Assembly (NCBI GenBank): GCA_910588795.1
Contig: CAJURI010000024.1
Location: 1-33,104, forward strand
From: an uncultured Duncaniella sp.
Lineage (GTDB): Bacteria; Bacteroidota; Bacteroidia; Bacteroidales; Muribaculaceae
Length of the DNA stretch: 33,104 nucleotides
Direction: 5' to 3'
Under the pieces are notes generated by a model. It did not search any database, was not told the origin of the DNA, and worked only from the letters and a program-made list of their open reading frames with translations. The position numbers were made by a program, and so were the translations under genes. Position 1 is the stretch's first letter, and each line of letters starts with the position of its first letter. Positions 25,349 to 33,104 of the stretch are shown in pieces.

Positions 25349-26263
25349 TCAATCCATTGACACAGACTCGTCCTGCTTCACGGAGGGTGCATCGGCAATA
25401 GCATCGGCGATCCTCAGAAGCTCCTCCTCCCACCGGTATGTCATAGGATTTATCGTGACCTCGTGAGCGTCAAGCTCCGAATTTATGGCTGACACCTGAC
25501 GGCTGTCAAAATCCTTCTGGAAGAAAAATACCGAAGCCCCGCGCTTACGGGCATTGTCAATGGAACTTTTCAGCTCAGCTATGGAATTCTCCTTATGCTC
25601 GGCATTGCCCACCACGACCTGATTAAGATCATAATCACGGGCAAAATAACTCAACGACGGGTGCCACACGACAAAAGACGCTCCCTTGTGAGGCGCAAGC
25701 CGTGATGTGATCACATTGTCTATCGAATCAAGCCTTGCGGCAAAATCGTCATAGTTGCGGCGATAATAAGCCTTGTTGGACGGATCGATCTTCTCCATCG
25801 CCACAAGCATGTTGCGGGCTATCACCTTGGCATTCTTCACTGACGACCATGTGTGAGGATCCACCACCGTGTGGCTGTGACCGCCATGGGAATGCGTCCC
25901 AAGTATGGGTACAACCCCTTCGGAAGTGTCAAATATCGGCAGATCAGGATTTGCCTCGCTGATCTTGTCGATTATGGCAGCCTCAAAACCGATATTCCCT
26001 ATCCTGAGGTAGCCAAGCGAATTGCCGAGATTGAACATATGTGTCACCGAAGGATCATATGTCTCCGGATTAGCACCTTCCGTAAGCAGGCTTCTCACCT
26101 GCACTTTGTCGCCGGTTATCTGTTCAAGCAGATATCGCTGCGGCTCGATGCTCACAGTGACAATGCGCTGTTCCGCGGGGCCTCCGGTACATCCTGCCGC
26201 TACAAACGCCGCCGCTATAACCGGGATTATTATATAGGATAATATGTGACTGTGAAATTTCAT
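25349..26263 (-). CDS. znuA: Zinc ABC transporter substrate-binding lipoprotein (ZnuA-like)
   Basis: This is a 304-residue cluster A-I metal-binding protein with a lipoprotein signal ending at C25 (FVAAGC). The family pattern is present: VSIEPQRYLLEQI, the NPETYDPS loop, a His-rich segment THSHGGHSH, then DPHTW, VVWHPSLSYFA and a FFQKDFDSR segment near the C terminus. In ZnuA the loop usually reads H-D-Y or H-x-Y with His as the first metal ligand; here that place is E67. The His-rich insertion may collect zinc. The gene is the first of a two-gene unit with the ATPase. An AT-rich region with a promoter-like box lies upstream. Confidence 0.9.
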   Translation of the reverse strand: MKFHSHILSYIIIPVIAAAFVAAGCTGGPAEQRIVTVSIEPQRYLLEQITGDKVQVRSLLTEGANPETYDPSVTHMFNLGNSLGYLRIGNIGFEAAIIDKISEANPDLPIFDTSEGVVPILGTHSHGGHSHTVVDPHTWSSVKNAKVIARNMLVAMEKIDPSNKAYYRRNYDDFAARLDSIDNVITSRLAPHKGASFVVWHPSLSYFARDYDLNQVVVGNAEHKENSIAELKSSIDNARKRGASVFFFQKDFDSRQVSAINSELDAHEVTINPMTYRWEEELLRIADAIADAPSVKQDESVSMD

Positions 26264-26343
26264 TGATATTGCTTTGAGAAGGTTTACGTAATTGTTACCG
26301 ATCAGAAAGAATTATCTTTTGAACCTATGTTGTAAAATTTTTG

Positions 26344-26351
26344 CAAATATA
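26344..26351 (-). promoter_or_regulatory. Possible -7 box for znuA-znuC
   Basis: On the minus strand TATATTTG fits TAnnTTTG and lies about 80 bp before the znuA start. No TTTG occurs at the ideal distance upstream, so the promoter is incomplete by consensus. Confidence 0.4.
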
Positions 26352-26454
26352 AGTATTTTTTAGCAAATTTCCTATTTTAAGACAAGAAAATTTTAAACAT
26401 TTGCATATTTATAGTTAAACATTGTTAATTTGAAAATGTTTTTCAGCATATAAA

Positions 26455-26485
26455 TTTGCAGATAGCAAAACTCTCCTTACCTTTG
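26455..26485 (+). promoter_or_regulatory. Consensus Bacteroidota promoter of a candidate small RNA
   Basis: TTTG at 26455-26458 is followed after 19 bp by TACCTTTG at 26478-26485. Both boxes and the spacing match the Bacteroidota consensus fully. No gene follows in this direction; a terminator does. Confidence 0.6.
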
Positions 26486-26491
26486 TATCAG

Positions 26492-26553
26492 TTTTTCATG
26501 GTATTAGATTTAAGGTAAGAAGATTATTCGTCGGGATGACGGATAATTTTTTT
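26492..26553 (+). ncRNA. Candidate small RNA of about 60 nt
   Basis: A transcript starting about 7 nt after the promoter at 26455-26485 would end in a 10-bp hairpin (26523-26532 with 26538-26547, one G-U pair, 5-nt loop) followed by seven T at 26547-26553, a strong intrinsic terminator. The only open frame is six codons (ATG at 26498, stop at 26516-26518). It is an orphan small RNA or a leader-peptide transcript. The end points are estimated and expression is not shown. Confidence 0.45.
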
Positions 26554-26578
26554 ATGTCCTAATCCCTACATATAGTAA

Positions 26579-26620
26579 AGCGTCATGGCTCCAGATTCAT
26601 AATTGGATAGTCATGACGCT
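26579..26620 (-). terminator. Hairpin terminator of fmt
   Basis: AGCGTCATG (26579-26587) and CATGACGCT (26612-26620) are perfect 9-bp arms, about 40 bp after the fmt stop. The internal sequence may add pairs. The tract after it on the minus strand is only moderately T-rich (TTTACTATAT). Confidence 0.65.
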
Positions 26621-26660
26621 ATATATTTATGGGTTACAGTGTGTTACGAGTTACAATACA

Positions 26661-27623
26661 TTATCGGAACTCAGGTGCAGAAAGGCGAGCGCCACGCAGA
26701 TAGTCGGCCGTCGCCACGCGGCGTTTGCCGGGAGCCTGGAGCGACAGTATCTCCACAGGCGCGGTGCCTGTGCCTACAATAATCCGTCCATTTTCCGCCA
26801 CGACCGACCCGGGAGCCACCGGCGACTCTCCATCAAGGATCTTCGTCTCGAATATCTTCATCGCACCGACAACCTCCCCGTCGGACACAAGTGTACTCCA
26901 TGCTGCCGGATATGGTGAAAGTCCCCTGACATGGTTGTGCACGACCTCAGCCGGAGCGGTCCAGTTTATCTCGCAGTCCTCCTTGAAGATTTTTGGAGCC
27001 GGCGTGGGCTCGGTGTCACCAATAAGCTTGTCCTGAGGTGTTGTGGAAAGGGATCCGGCCACTATGGCATCGATAGTCTCTACCGTGAGACGCGCGCCAA
27101 GGTGCATAAGGCGGTCATGCACATCACCGACATTGTCGGAAGGCAATATCGCGATACGTTCCTGCTGTATGATGTCCCCTGTATCTATCTCATGTTTCAG
27201 GAAGAATGTTGTGACCCCGGTCTCAGTATCACCGTTCATCACAGCCCTGTTGATCGGCGCAGCCCCACGGTAACGCGGAAGAAGCGACGCATGGAGATTG
27301 AACGTGCCCAAATGCGGCATGGACCAGACAATCTCAGGCAACATCCTGAACGCAATGACAACGAAAAGGTCGGCATTCAGCGAGCGAAGCTCATCCACAA
27401 AATCAGGATCCTTAAGCCTGACCGGCTGCATCACCCGTATGCCGTGCCTCAGAGCACATTCCTTGACAGGAGACTGATACATTTTATGGCCACGTCCAGC
27501 GGGCTTATCGGGCATAGTGACCACACCCACCACATTATATCCGCCGGCGATTATTGCCTCAAGGCTTTCCACTGCAAATTCCGGAGTGCCGAGAAACACT
27601 ATGCGGAGATCCTCTTTTGTCAT
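26661..27623 (-). CDS. fmt: Methionyl-tRNA formyltransferase
   Basis: This 320-residue enzyme transfers a formyl group from 10-formyl-tetrahydrofolate to initiator Met-tRNA. The start IVFLGTPEFAVESL is the family signature. The N-terminal domain contains the formyl-transfer core with FNLHASLLPRYRGAAPINRA (catalytic Asn and His of the N-x-H motif), then GVTTFFLKHEIDTGDI. The C-terminal OB domain covers about residues 205-320. Length is normal for the family. It is a single-gene unit with its own promoter upstream and a hairpin downstream. Confidence 0.98.
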   Translation of the reverse strand: MTKEDLRIVFLGTPEFAVESLEAIIAGGYNVVGVVTMPDKPAGRGHKMYQSPVKECALRHGIRVMQPVRLKDPDFVDELRSLNADLFVVIAFRMLPEIVWSMPHLGTFNLHASLLPRYRGAAPINRAVMNGDTETGVTTFFLKHEIDTGDIIQQERIAILPSDNVGDVHDRLMHLGARLTVETIDAIVAGSLSTTPQDKLIGDTEPTPAPKIFKEDCEINWTAPAEVVHNHVRGLSPYPAAWSTLVSDGEVVGAMKIFETKILDGESPVAPGSVVAENGRIIVGTGTAPVEILSLQAPGKRRVATADYLRGARLSAPEFR

Positions 27624-27645
27624 GTTGCTGCTTTTAATTTATCGG

Positions 27646-27677
27646 CAAAATTAATAAATCATAGCCATACGCGCAAC
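27646..27677 (-). promoter_or_regulatory. Promoter of fmt
   Basis: On the minus strand TAATTTTG (27646-27653) fits TAnnTTTG, with a GTTG -33 box (27674-27677) 20 bp upstream. The -7 box lies about 23 bp before the fmt start. Confidence 0.6.
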
Positions 27678-27803
27678 TTTAGACCCCAATATAGCATCAT
27701 ACATGCACCCGCTCATGCGAAACACATGCATATCAGACTGCAAACACAGTGAATGTGTTAAAAAACATCCTGTCACGTATTGGCGTTTTAATGAGAAAAA
27801 CAC

Positions 27804-27811
27804 TATCTTTG
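27804..27811 (+). promoter_or_regulatory. -7 box of malQ
   Basis: TATCTTTG fits TAnnTTTG and lies 57 bp before the malQ start. A partial -33 box (ATTGG around 27779-27783) is about 21 bp upstream. Confidence 0.6.
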
Positions 27812-27868
27812 CCGAATACAATCAATACACTATAGTTTACATTATCCCACTCACACTATATCATACTT

Positions 27869-30562
27869 ATGAAACTTTTCTTTCAAGTCAACTACCGCAC
27901 GGAATGGGGTGAGAACCTGTTCATTACAGGATCGCCCGAAGCACTGGGCGGCGATGACATTGACAAGGCAATCCCCATGACACTTTCAGGCGGGGAAACA
28001 TGGACCGCCGCCATCGAGCTGCCCGACTCTCTTGACGTGATTGCATACAGCTACATCGTGCGCCACGACAACGGGAATGTCAGACGCGAATGGGGACACG
28101 GACACCGGTTTGAACGACGGTCTGACACAAGTGACATCATTATAACGGACCGATGGCAGGACCAGCCGTGGGACAAGCCCTATTATTCCAGCGCATTCAC
28201 CGATTGCATCAATTTCCGGGCTGAGCGTGACAAGGGAGTCGAAGCAGAGCCTGGATGCCTCATGCTGACAGTCGACGCCCCGATGATAAAAGCTGACGAA
28301 GCAGTGGCCGTAAGCGGCGAGTCAGATGCACTCGGCGCATGGGACCCCGCCAAAGCCGCACGCATGAGCGATGCCGAATACCCCACATGGAGAGTGAATA
28401 TACCGCTATCGGAAATAAAAGACGGATCTGACTACAAATTTCTTATAGTCAAAAAATCGACAGGTGATGTTGTGGCCTGGGAAGGCCGGGACAACCGAAC
28501 ATTCCATCTGCCGGCAGTCAACGACACACAATCATCGGTGATTTGTGCCGGACAACGACTTGTCAACCCGATCACACCCTGGCGTGGCGCAGGAGTAGCG
28601 ATACCGGTGTTCTCACTGCGCAGCGACGAGGACTACGGAGCAGGCGACTTCATGGATCTCAAAAAGATGGTTGACTGGGCTGTGCAGACTCATCAGAATT
28701 TCGTACAGGTGCTCCCTATCAATGACACCACAATGACCCACACGTGGACCGACTCATATCCCTACAACGCCAACTCGACATTCGCGCTCCATCCCATGTA
28801 CCTGCGCCTTAGCGAGATGGGCCGCCTTGCCGACGATGAGCGGCAACGCTATTTTGATGAGCTCGGACGCGAACTTAACCGCCTCCCGCAGATCGACTAC
28901 GAACGTGTCAACAAGGCCAAGAACCAATTTACACGCGAGCTGTATGCACAGAACGGTCATGCCGACATGTCGACACCGGAATTTCAGAAATTCCTGAAAC
29001 GAAACGCCTCATGGCTCACACCCTATGCGGCTTTCTGCGTGCTGCGCGATCTCAACGGCACCCCCGACATGAGCAAGTGGGGAGAATATGCCGTGTACAA
29101 TGAAGAAAAAGTGAACATCTTCATCGACTCCCATCTGGATGACATCAACTATGTTTATTACATACAGTATCATCTGGACCGACAGATGCGAGCTGTACAC
29201 GACTATGCACGTGCCAATGGAGTGGCTATAAAGGGGGATATACCCATCGGCATATCACGCACGAGCGTCGATGCATGGATATCACCCCGCCTGTTCAATC
29301 TTGACTGTCAGGCAGGAGCCCCGCCGGACGATTTCTCTGTGCTCGGTCAGAACTGGGGATTCCCCACCTACAACTGGGAAGAAATGGCCAAGGACGGTTT
29401 CGCCTGGTGGAAAGCACGTTTCCGTAAAATGGCTGAGTATTTCGACGCATACCGCATCGACCATGTGCTCGGTTTTTTCCGCATATGGGAAATACCCATG
29501 GATGCCGTCCACGGTCTGCTCGGAGTGTTCAACCGTGCTCTCCCCTTCTCCCCCGACGAAATGCGCAACAGCTACGACTTCTGGCTCGACACCGAGCGTC
29601 AGACACGCCCGCTCATACTCGAATGGATGCTCAAGGACTTCTTCGGCGAATGGGCTGAGGAATGCCGTGAACGCTACCTGATCCCCGAAAATGACGGCAA
29701 GTACCGGCTTAAAGAGGAGTTTGACACACAGCGCAAAGTGGCCGATCACTTCGCCATGCTTGCCGAAGACGGCGAGAACAGCGAAAAGAACAACCGCATA
29801 TGCCAGGCTCTCATGGGACTTATCGACGATGTGCTGTTCATCGAAGATCCATATGAAAAGGGGAAATACCATCCTCGCATATCAGCCCAGTACACATATC
29901 AGTACCGCTGTCTGAATGACTATGAGAAATGGTGCTTCAACCGTCTGTACAACGACTTCTTCTACCGTCGCAACAATGATTTCTGGTACGGCAAAGCCAT
30001 GTGGAAGATGCCACCGCTTATCGAAGCCACCGACATGCTCACATGTGCGGAGGATCTGGGAATGATACCGGCATGCGTGCCGGCTGTGATGAGCGCGCTG
30101 CAGATACTTGTCCTGGAGATACAGCGTATGCCTAAAGATCCGACAACACCATTCGGAAACACCTGGAGCTATCCGTACTATTCCGTATGCACCACATCCA
30201 CACACGACATGGACGGAATACGCCGCTGGTGGGAAGCAGACCGCGCCACAACACAGAAATACTTCAATGAAGTGCTGCGCGAGCCAGGCGAGGCTCCGGA
30301 ATTTGCCGAGCCATGGATATGCGAGAAGATCGTGAGAATGCATCTTGAATCGCCCTCCATGCTATGCATACTTCCTCTGCAGGACTGGCTGTCGACCGAC
30401 GGCGTGATCCGACGCATGGACCCGCGCGAGGAGCTTATAAACATACCGGCAAACCCGCGCCACTACTGGAGATACCGCATGCACATCACCCTCGAGCAGC
30501 TTAATGCCGAAAAGGAGCTTAACAACCGCATACGGGAGATGATACACACTTCCGGAAGATAA
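27869..30562 (+). CDS. malQ: 4-alpha-glucanotransferase with two N-terminal CBM20 domains (GH77, DPE2-like)
   Basis: This 897-residue enzyme has two starch-binding CBM20 modules at about residues 1-105 and 125-225, then a GH77 barrel. The catalytic residues can be placed: nucleophile D531 in YRIDH, acid/base E728 in CAEDLG, and D780 in STHDMDG. A large insertion separates D531 from E728. CBM20-CBM20-GH77 with this insertion is the layout of plant DPE2 and of Bacteroides MalQ, which move glucose from maltose onto glucans. It complements the glycogen operon at 16710-21418. It has its own promoter and ends before a perfect 58-bp palindrome. Confidence 0.97.
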   Translation: MKLFFQVNYRTEWGENLFITGSPEALGGDDIDKAIPMTLSGGETWTAAIELPDSLDVIAYSYIVRHDNGNVRREWGHGHRFERRSDTSDIIITDRWQDQPWDKPYYSSAFTDCINFRAERDKGVEAEPGCLMLTVDAPMIKADEAVAVSGESDALGAWDPAKAARMSDAEYPTWRVNIPLSEIKDGSDYKFLIVKKSTGDVVAWEGRDNRTFHLPAVNDTQSSVICAGQRLVNPITPWRGAGVAIPVFSLRSDEDYGAGDFMDLKKMVDWAVQTHQNFVQVLPINDTTMTHTWTDSYPYNANSTFALHPMYLRLSEMGRLADDERQRYFDELGRELNRLPQIDYERVNKAKNQFTRELYAQNGHADMSTPEFQKFLKRNASWLTPYAAFCVLRDLNGTPDMSKWGEYAVYNEEKVNIFIDSHLDDINYVYYIQYHLDRQMRAVHDYARANGVAIKGDIPIGISRTSVDAWISPRLFNLDCQAGAPPDDFSVLGQNWGFPTYNWEEMAKDGFAWWKARFRKMAEYFDAYRIDHVLGFFRIWEIPMDAVHGLLGVFNRALPFSPDEMRNSYDFWLDTERQTRPLILEWMLKDFFGEWAEECRERYLIPENDGKYRLKEEFDTQRKVADHFAMLAEDGENSEKNNRICQALMGLIDDVLFIEDPYEKGKYHPRISAQYTYQYRCLNDYEKWCFNRLYNDFFYRRNNDFWYGKAMWKMPPLIEATDMLTCAEDLGMIPACVPAVMSALQILVLEIQRMPKDPTTPFGNTWSYPYYSVCTTSTHDMDGIRRWWEADRATTQKYFNEVLREPGEAPEFAEPWICEKIVRMHLESPSMLCILPLQDWLSTDGVIRRMDPREELINIPANPRHYWRYRMHITLEQLNAEKELNNRIREMIHTSGR

Positions 30563-30574
30563 CAACAGACAGAT

Positions 30575-30632
30575 CAATAACATTCGGGGCATGTAACGAT
30601 ACCGGTATCGTTACATGCCCCGAATGTTATTG
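30575..30632 (+). terminator. Perfect 58-bp palindrome downstream of malQ
   Basis: The arms 30575-30603 and 30604-30632 are perfect reverse complements with no spacer, centred on ACCGGT. It begins 12 bp after the malQ stop. It probably ends malQ transcription, but only a short TTATT flank is present instead of a T-run. Confidence 0.75.
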
Positions 30633-30829
30633 TGCACACACCACGTAGCCACAAAGCTTTTTAGAGATGCGGAGGCGTCATTTTAAATAGGATTTTTTCA
30701 ACAAATTTAGCGAATCAAGTGTTATATTTCTGAAAACGGAATCAGACACGCCACATACACTAAGGGGCATATGATTCCGGGTTCGACAATAGTGCCGACT
30801 CTAAAATTTCAACTATAATACAAGTCGTT

Positions 30830-31381
30830 ATGAAAGCGTTATTTTCAAAATTCATGGGAGAATCCCGCTATTGGTGGGTAGTCCTTCTGGCAGGCATATT
30901 GATGGTAATATGCGGATTTGCTTATTGGTTCTGGCCGGTTGCAGGATACGCCGTAGCATCCCAGCTGTTCGGGTGGCTCCTTGTTCTGATAGGAATCGTT
31001 CAACTGCTGCAGGCATCCGGGCCACACGCCGGACGCGGCTGGGGCTGGTGGCTCGCAGGCGGCATCATAGATATGTTCATCGGATTCATGATGGTACGCA
31101 GTATCGTAGTTTCCGAGGCAGTATTCCCCTATTTCCTTGCATTCATATTCATCTTCTGGGGCATTAGCGCACTATGTGCAGCCGTAAAGCAGAGCGGACG
31201 TCGCTACTGGTGGCTACAACTCATCAACGGCATATTGCTCATGCTCATCGGATTCTTCTTCATCGAAGCAGGATGGATACAGGACATGGCAATGACAAGC
31301 TTCCTCACCTCTCTCGCATTCATCTACTGGGGATTCTCACTCGCGATGCTGTCATATGACATCAAGCCCGATCAGAGATAG
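30830..31381 (+). CDS. HdeD/DUF308-family membrane protein
   Basis: This is a 183-residue inner-membrane protein with about six hydrophobic helices in a repeated pattern (GILMVICGFAYWFWP, GGIIDMFIGFMM, NGILLMLIGFFF), the internal repeat of the HdeD/DUF308 family. HdeD in Escherichia coli is linked to acid resistance at high cell density; in Bacteroidota the role is unknown. A short charged N terminus (KFMGESRYWW) precedes the first helix. It is a single gene with a terminator downstream. Confidence 0.88.
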   Translation: MKALFSKFMGESRYWWVVLLAGILMVICGFAYWFWPVAGYAVASQLFGWLLVLIGIVQLLQASGPHAGRGWGWWLAGGIIDMFIGFMMVRSIVVSEAVFPYFLAFIFIFWGISALCAAVKQSGRRYWWLQLINGILLMLIGFFFIEAGWIQDMAMTSFLTSLAFIYWGFSLAMLSYDIKPDQR

Positions 31382-31466
31382 GATCATGCAACTGTCGGAG
31401 GCTATACTATCAGCCTGATCAAACTGACAGACGAGGGCATGCCATAATGCCCAGCTATAAAGTTTA

Positions 31467-31496
31467 ACTCCTGCCACAGCTATCTGCGGCAGGAGT
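31467..31496 (+). terminator. Hairpin terminator of the HdeD-like gene
   Basis: ACTCCTGCC (31467-31475) pairs with GGCAGGAGT (31488-31496) across a 12-nt loop, followed by AATTTATT. It lies 86 bp after the stop codon. Confidence 0.7.
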
Positions 31497-31520
31497 AATT
31501 TATTCATAGAAGTCTTGACA

Positions 31521-31542
31521 AAGCCTCACAATCATGAGGCTT
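31521..31542 (-). terminator. Hairpin terminator of the GH127 gene
   Basis: AAGCCTCA (31521-31528) and TGAGGCTT (31535-31542) form an 8-bp stem with a 6-nt loop. The flanks are A/T-rich on both sides, so it may work in both directions. It lies 9 bp beyond the GH127 stop. Confidence 0.7.
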
Positions 31543-31550
31543 TTACCGGA

Positions 31551-33053
31551 TCAGTCCTCAAAAGAATTTTTCTCGGATGCGGCACTCTGTCCGCGGGCAA
31601 ACGATGAAAGCGAGGCCGGGAACCACACCTTCATTCTGCCCTCACCACGGTTGGCCCATGCATAGTACGGGACAAGTGAAATCCTGCCCTTCCCTGACGT
31701 GACCATGCCGTCATCGCCAAGCGTGACATACTGCACATTGGTTGTTATGACATTTACACCTTTCAGCATGTCACTACGCGACACCTTGAAGTCAGGTGCA
31801 AGATTCATCATCACATCCGAAAGATCGTGGCCCGTATTGTCGACCCATTCGGCGCAATATACAAGTGGGCCTCGTTCTACAGCCACCATGTCGCGGTCGG
31901 CCTTGACCTTGTCATTTGCCACAACAAGCCTGGGCGTCATGTCGAACTTCAGACTCACCGTATCACCTTTTTTCCATCTGCGGCTTATGGCAAGATATCC
32001 GTCAACGATATGTGTCTCCACTGGTTGGCCGTTCAACATCATACCGTAGCCGAGTGCCGAGTGCCTGTCCTTGTAGGCATACAGGTCAGAGGGCACAGGC
32101 TTACCGAGAGCCCAGCCGGGAATACGTAGCTTCAGTGTGAAATGCCCGGCAGAATTTTTCCTGAACGCGACATTGATCTCACCATCCCTGGCATAGTCTC
32201 CGGACATTGACAGACTCACATTTTTGCCATCGACTTCCACATCAGCTTCATTTCCGATAAATAGATTGACATACAAGTCCTTACCGTCAACAGCATATAT
32301 ATAGCCCGGAAGCGATGGTATGAACCGCGACAGATTGGACGGACAGCATGCACAGCCGAACCATGGCTGTCTCGAGTATCCCCCGTCGCTGGCCAGAGGA
32401 TTGGGATAGAAAAATGCATCGCCGTCAAGCGATATACCGGAAATCAATCCATTATACAGCGTACGCTCAAGCACATCATAATAGGCTGACTCTCCATGAA
32501 GGAGGAACAAACGATGATTGACATACACATTGGCTATAGCGGCACATGTCTCACAATAGGCACTGTAGTTCGGCAGTTCGTAATTGGCACCGAAAGCCTC
32601 TCCATTGTGGGTTGCCCCGACACCACCCGTTATGTATAATTTTTTCGACACTATATTGTTCCATATACGGTCAACAGCCTTTATGTAAGCCGAATCACCT
32701 GTAAGAGCCGCCACATCCGCCATGCCGGCATACATATAACCGGCACGCACAGCATGTCCCACAGCCTCGTCCTGCTGTACCACTGGCTTATGGGCCTGAC
32801 TGTAAGTATCCTTACGTGTCGTATAGCCACGCTTGTCAAGAAAATATTTAGCCTGATCGAGATACTTTCTGTCACCTGTGGCAAGATACAGTCTGGCAAG
32901 AGCCATCTCGGCGATCTGATGACCGGGGACTTTTGCCACCTGTCCGTCACCATCTCCTATCTCTCGGCACACACAGTCGGCATACTTCACTGCGATATCA
33001 AGGAAATTTCTTTTCCCGGTAGCCTGCCAGTGCGCCACGGCTCCTTCCACCAT
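31551..33053 (-). pseudogene. GH127 beta-L-arabinofuranosidase, N-terminally truncated
   Basis: The 500-residue frame matches GH127 (DUF1680). Catalytic and zinc residues are kept: E152 in GEAFG, E168 and C170 in YCETC, and C236-C237 in ACCPSN, corresponding to E322, E338, C340, C417 and C418 of Bifidobacterium HypBA1. Offset to HypBA1 is about 170 residues, so the signal peptide, if any, and the first part of the alpha/alpha-barrel are missing. Homology starts abruptly at the codons for H-M-V-E-G (33056 downward), and the frame is closed by a TAA at 33063-33065. The first ATG at 33053 is therefore probably not a true start. The 51 bp beyond look non-coding. The gene could be a decayed remnant, cut by an insertion or rearrangement, or broken by a misassembly at the edge. 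Intact, it would release L-arabinose from plant glycans. Confidence 0.85.
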
Positions 33054-33104
33054 ATGTGGGGGTTATTTTGAAAGGGCAAAAATATTTTGAGGGTGTTTTG
33101 GCGG

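Larger units (their letters stand above)
26264..26660. other. AT-rich intergenic region between znuA and fmt
   Basis: This 397-bp gap has no protein-coding gene. From left to right it holds a minus-strand TAnnTTTG-like box (CAAATATA at 26344-26351) that may serve znuA, direct copies of TAAACATT, a 7-bp inverted repeat (AAACATT 26417-26423 with AATGTTT 26435-26441), a complete plus-strand promoter, an intrinsic terminator facing plus, and the fmt terminator. No clear Zur operator was identified by eye. Confidence 0.6.

Noticed and set aside
1..33104. CRISPR array, tRNA or rRNA genes, insertion sequences
   Set aside because: No regularly spaced repeats, cloverleaf-like segments with CCA-side motifs, rRNA signatures or transposase frames were seen on either strand.

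Overview
The window looks like a Bacteroidota genome, probably Bacteroidales and most like Muribaculaceae. This rests on TAnnTTTG-type -7 promoter boxes with TTTG -33 boxes, A-rich start regions without strong Shine-Dalgarno sites, a Bacteroides-style glycogen operon (GH133 / GT4 / GH57), a CBM20-CBM20-GH77 MalQ, an ECF sigma / anti-sigma pair and a GH127 enzyme. The taxon is inferred from style and gene content. No rRNA, tRNA, CRISPR array or insertion sequence was recognised.

Bases 1-7954 are visibly more AT-rich than the rest and look like a variable island. It opens with the last codons of an unidentified frame, followed by a two-gene RADAR anti-phage system: rdrA, a P-loop ATPase, and rdrB, a divergent adenosine deaminase with every deaminase motif intact. 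After a new promoter come three sugar genes: a GT4 glycosyltransferase, a nucleotide-sugar SDR dehydratase/reductase/epimerase and a GT2 glycosyltransferase. They look like the end of a surface polysaccharide locus.

Bases 7975-12286 are GC-richer. A homoserine O-acetyltransferase (metX-like) is followed by a tightly overlapping DMT exporter - lrgA - lrgB cluster, which runs tail to tail into an MscS-family channel and overlaps it by 47 bp. A separate promoter, with a palindrome beside it, drives an 1101-residue protein of unknown function at 12579-15884. That protein has OB/S1-like segments and a C-terminal Schlafen-type AlbA_2 domain. A SprT-like metalloprotease-fold gene converges on it.

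Bases 16633-21560 hold a minus-strand glycogen operon: debranching enzyme, GT4 glycogen-synthase-like enzyme and a GH57 protein. The GH57 protein has Asn at the expected acid/base Asp and carries a lysine/alanine-rich tail. Bases 21586-23148 hold an operon encoding an ECF sigma factor, a membrane anti-sigma-like protein and a small secreted protein, closed by a 24-bp perfect hairpin. A predicted outer-membrane porin (23330-24646) converges on a zinc-type ABC ATPase and its substrate-binding lipoprotein; no permease gene is visible. The intergenic region 26264-26660 contains a well-formed promoter and an intrinsic terminator that together outline a candidate RNA of about 60 nt.

The right part holds fmt (minus strand), malQ (plus strand, closed by a perfect 58-bp palindrome), an HdeD/DUF308-like membrane protein, and a GH127 beta-L-arabinofuranosidase. 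The GH127 gene lacks about 170 N-terminal residues and ends at an abrupt sequence junction near the window edge.
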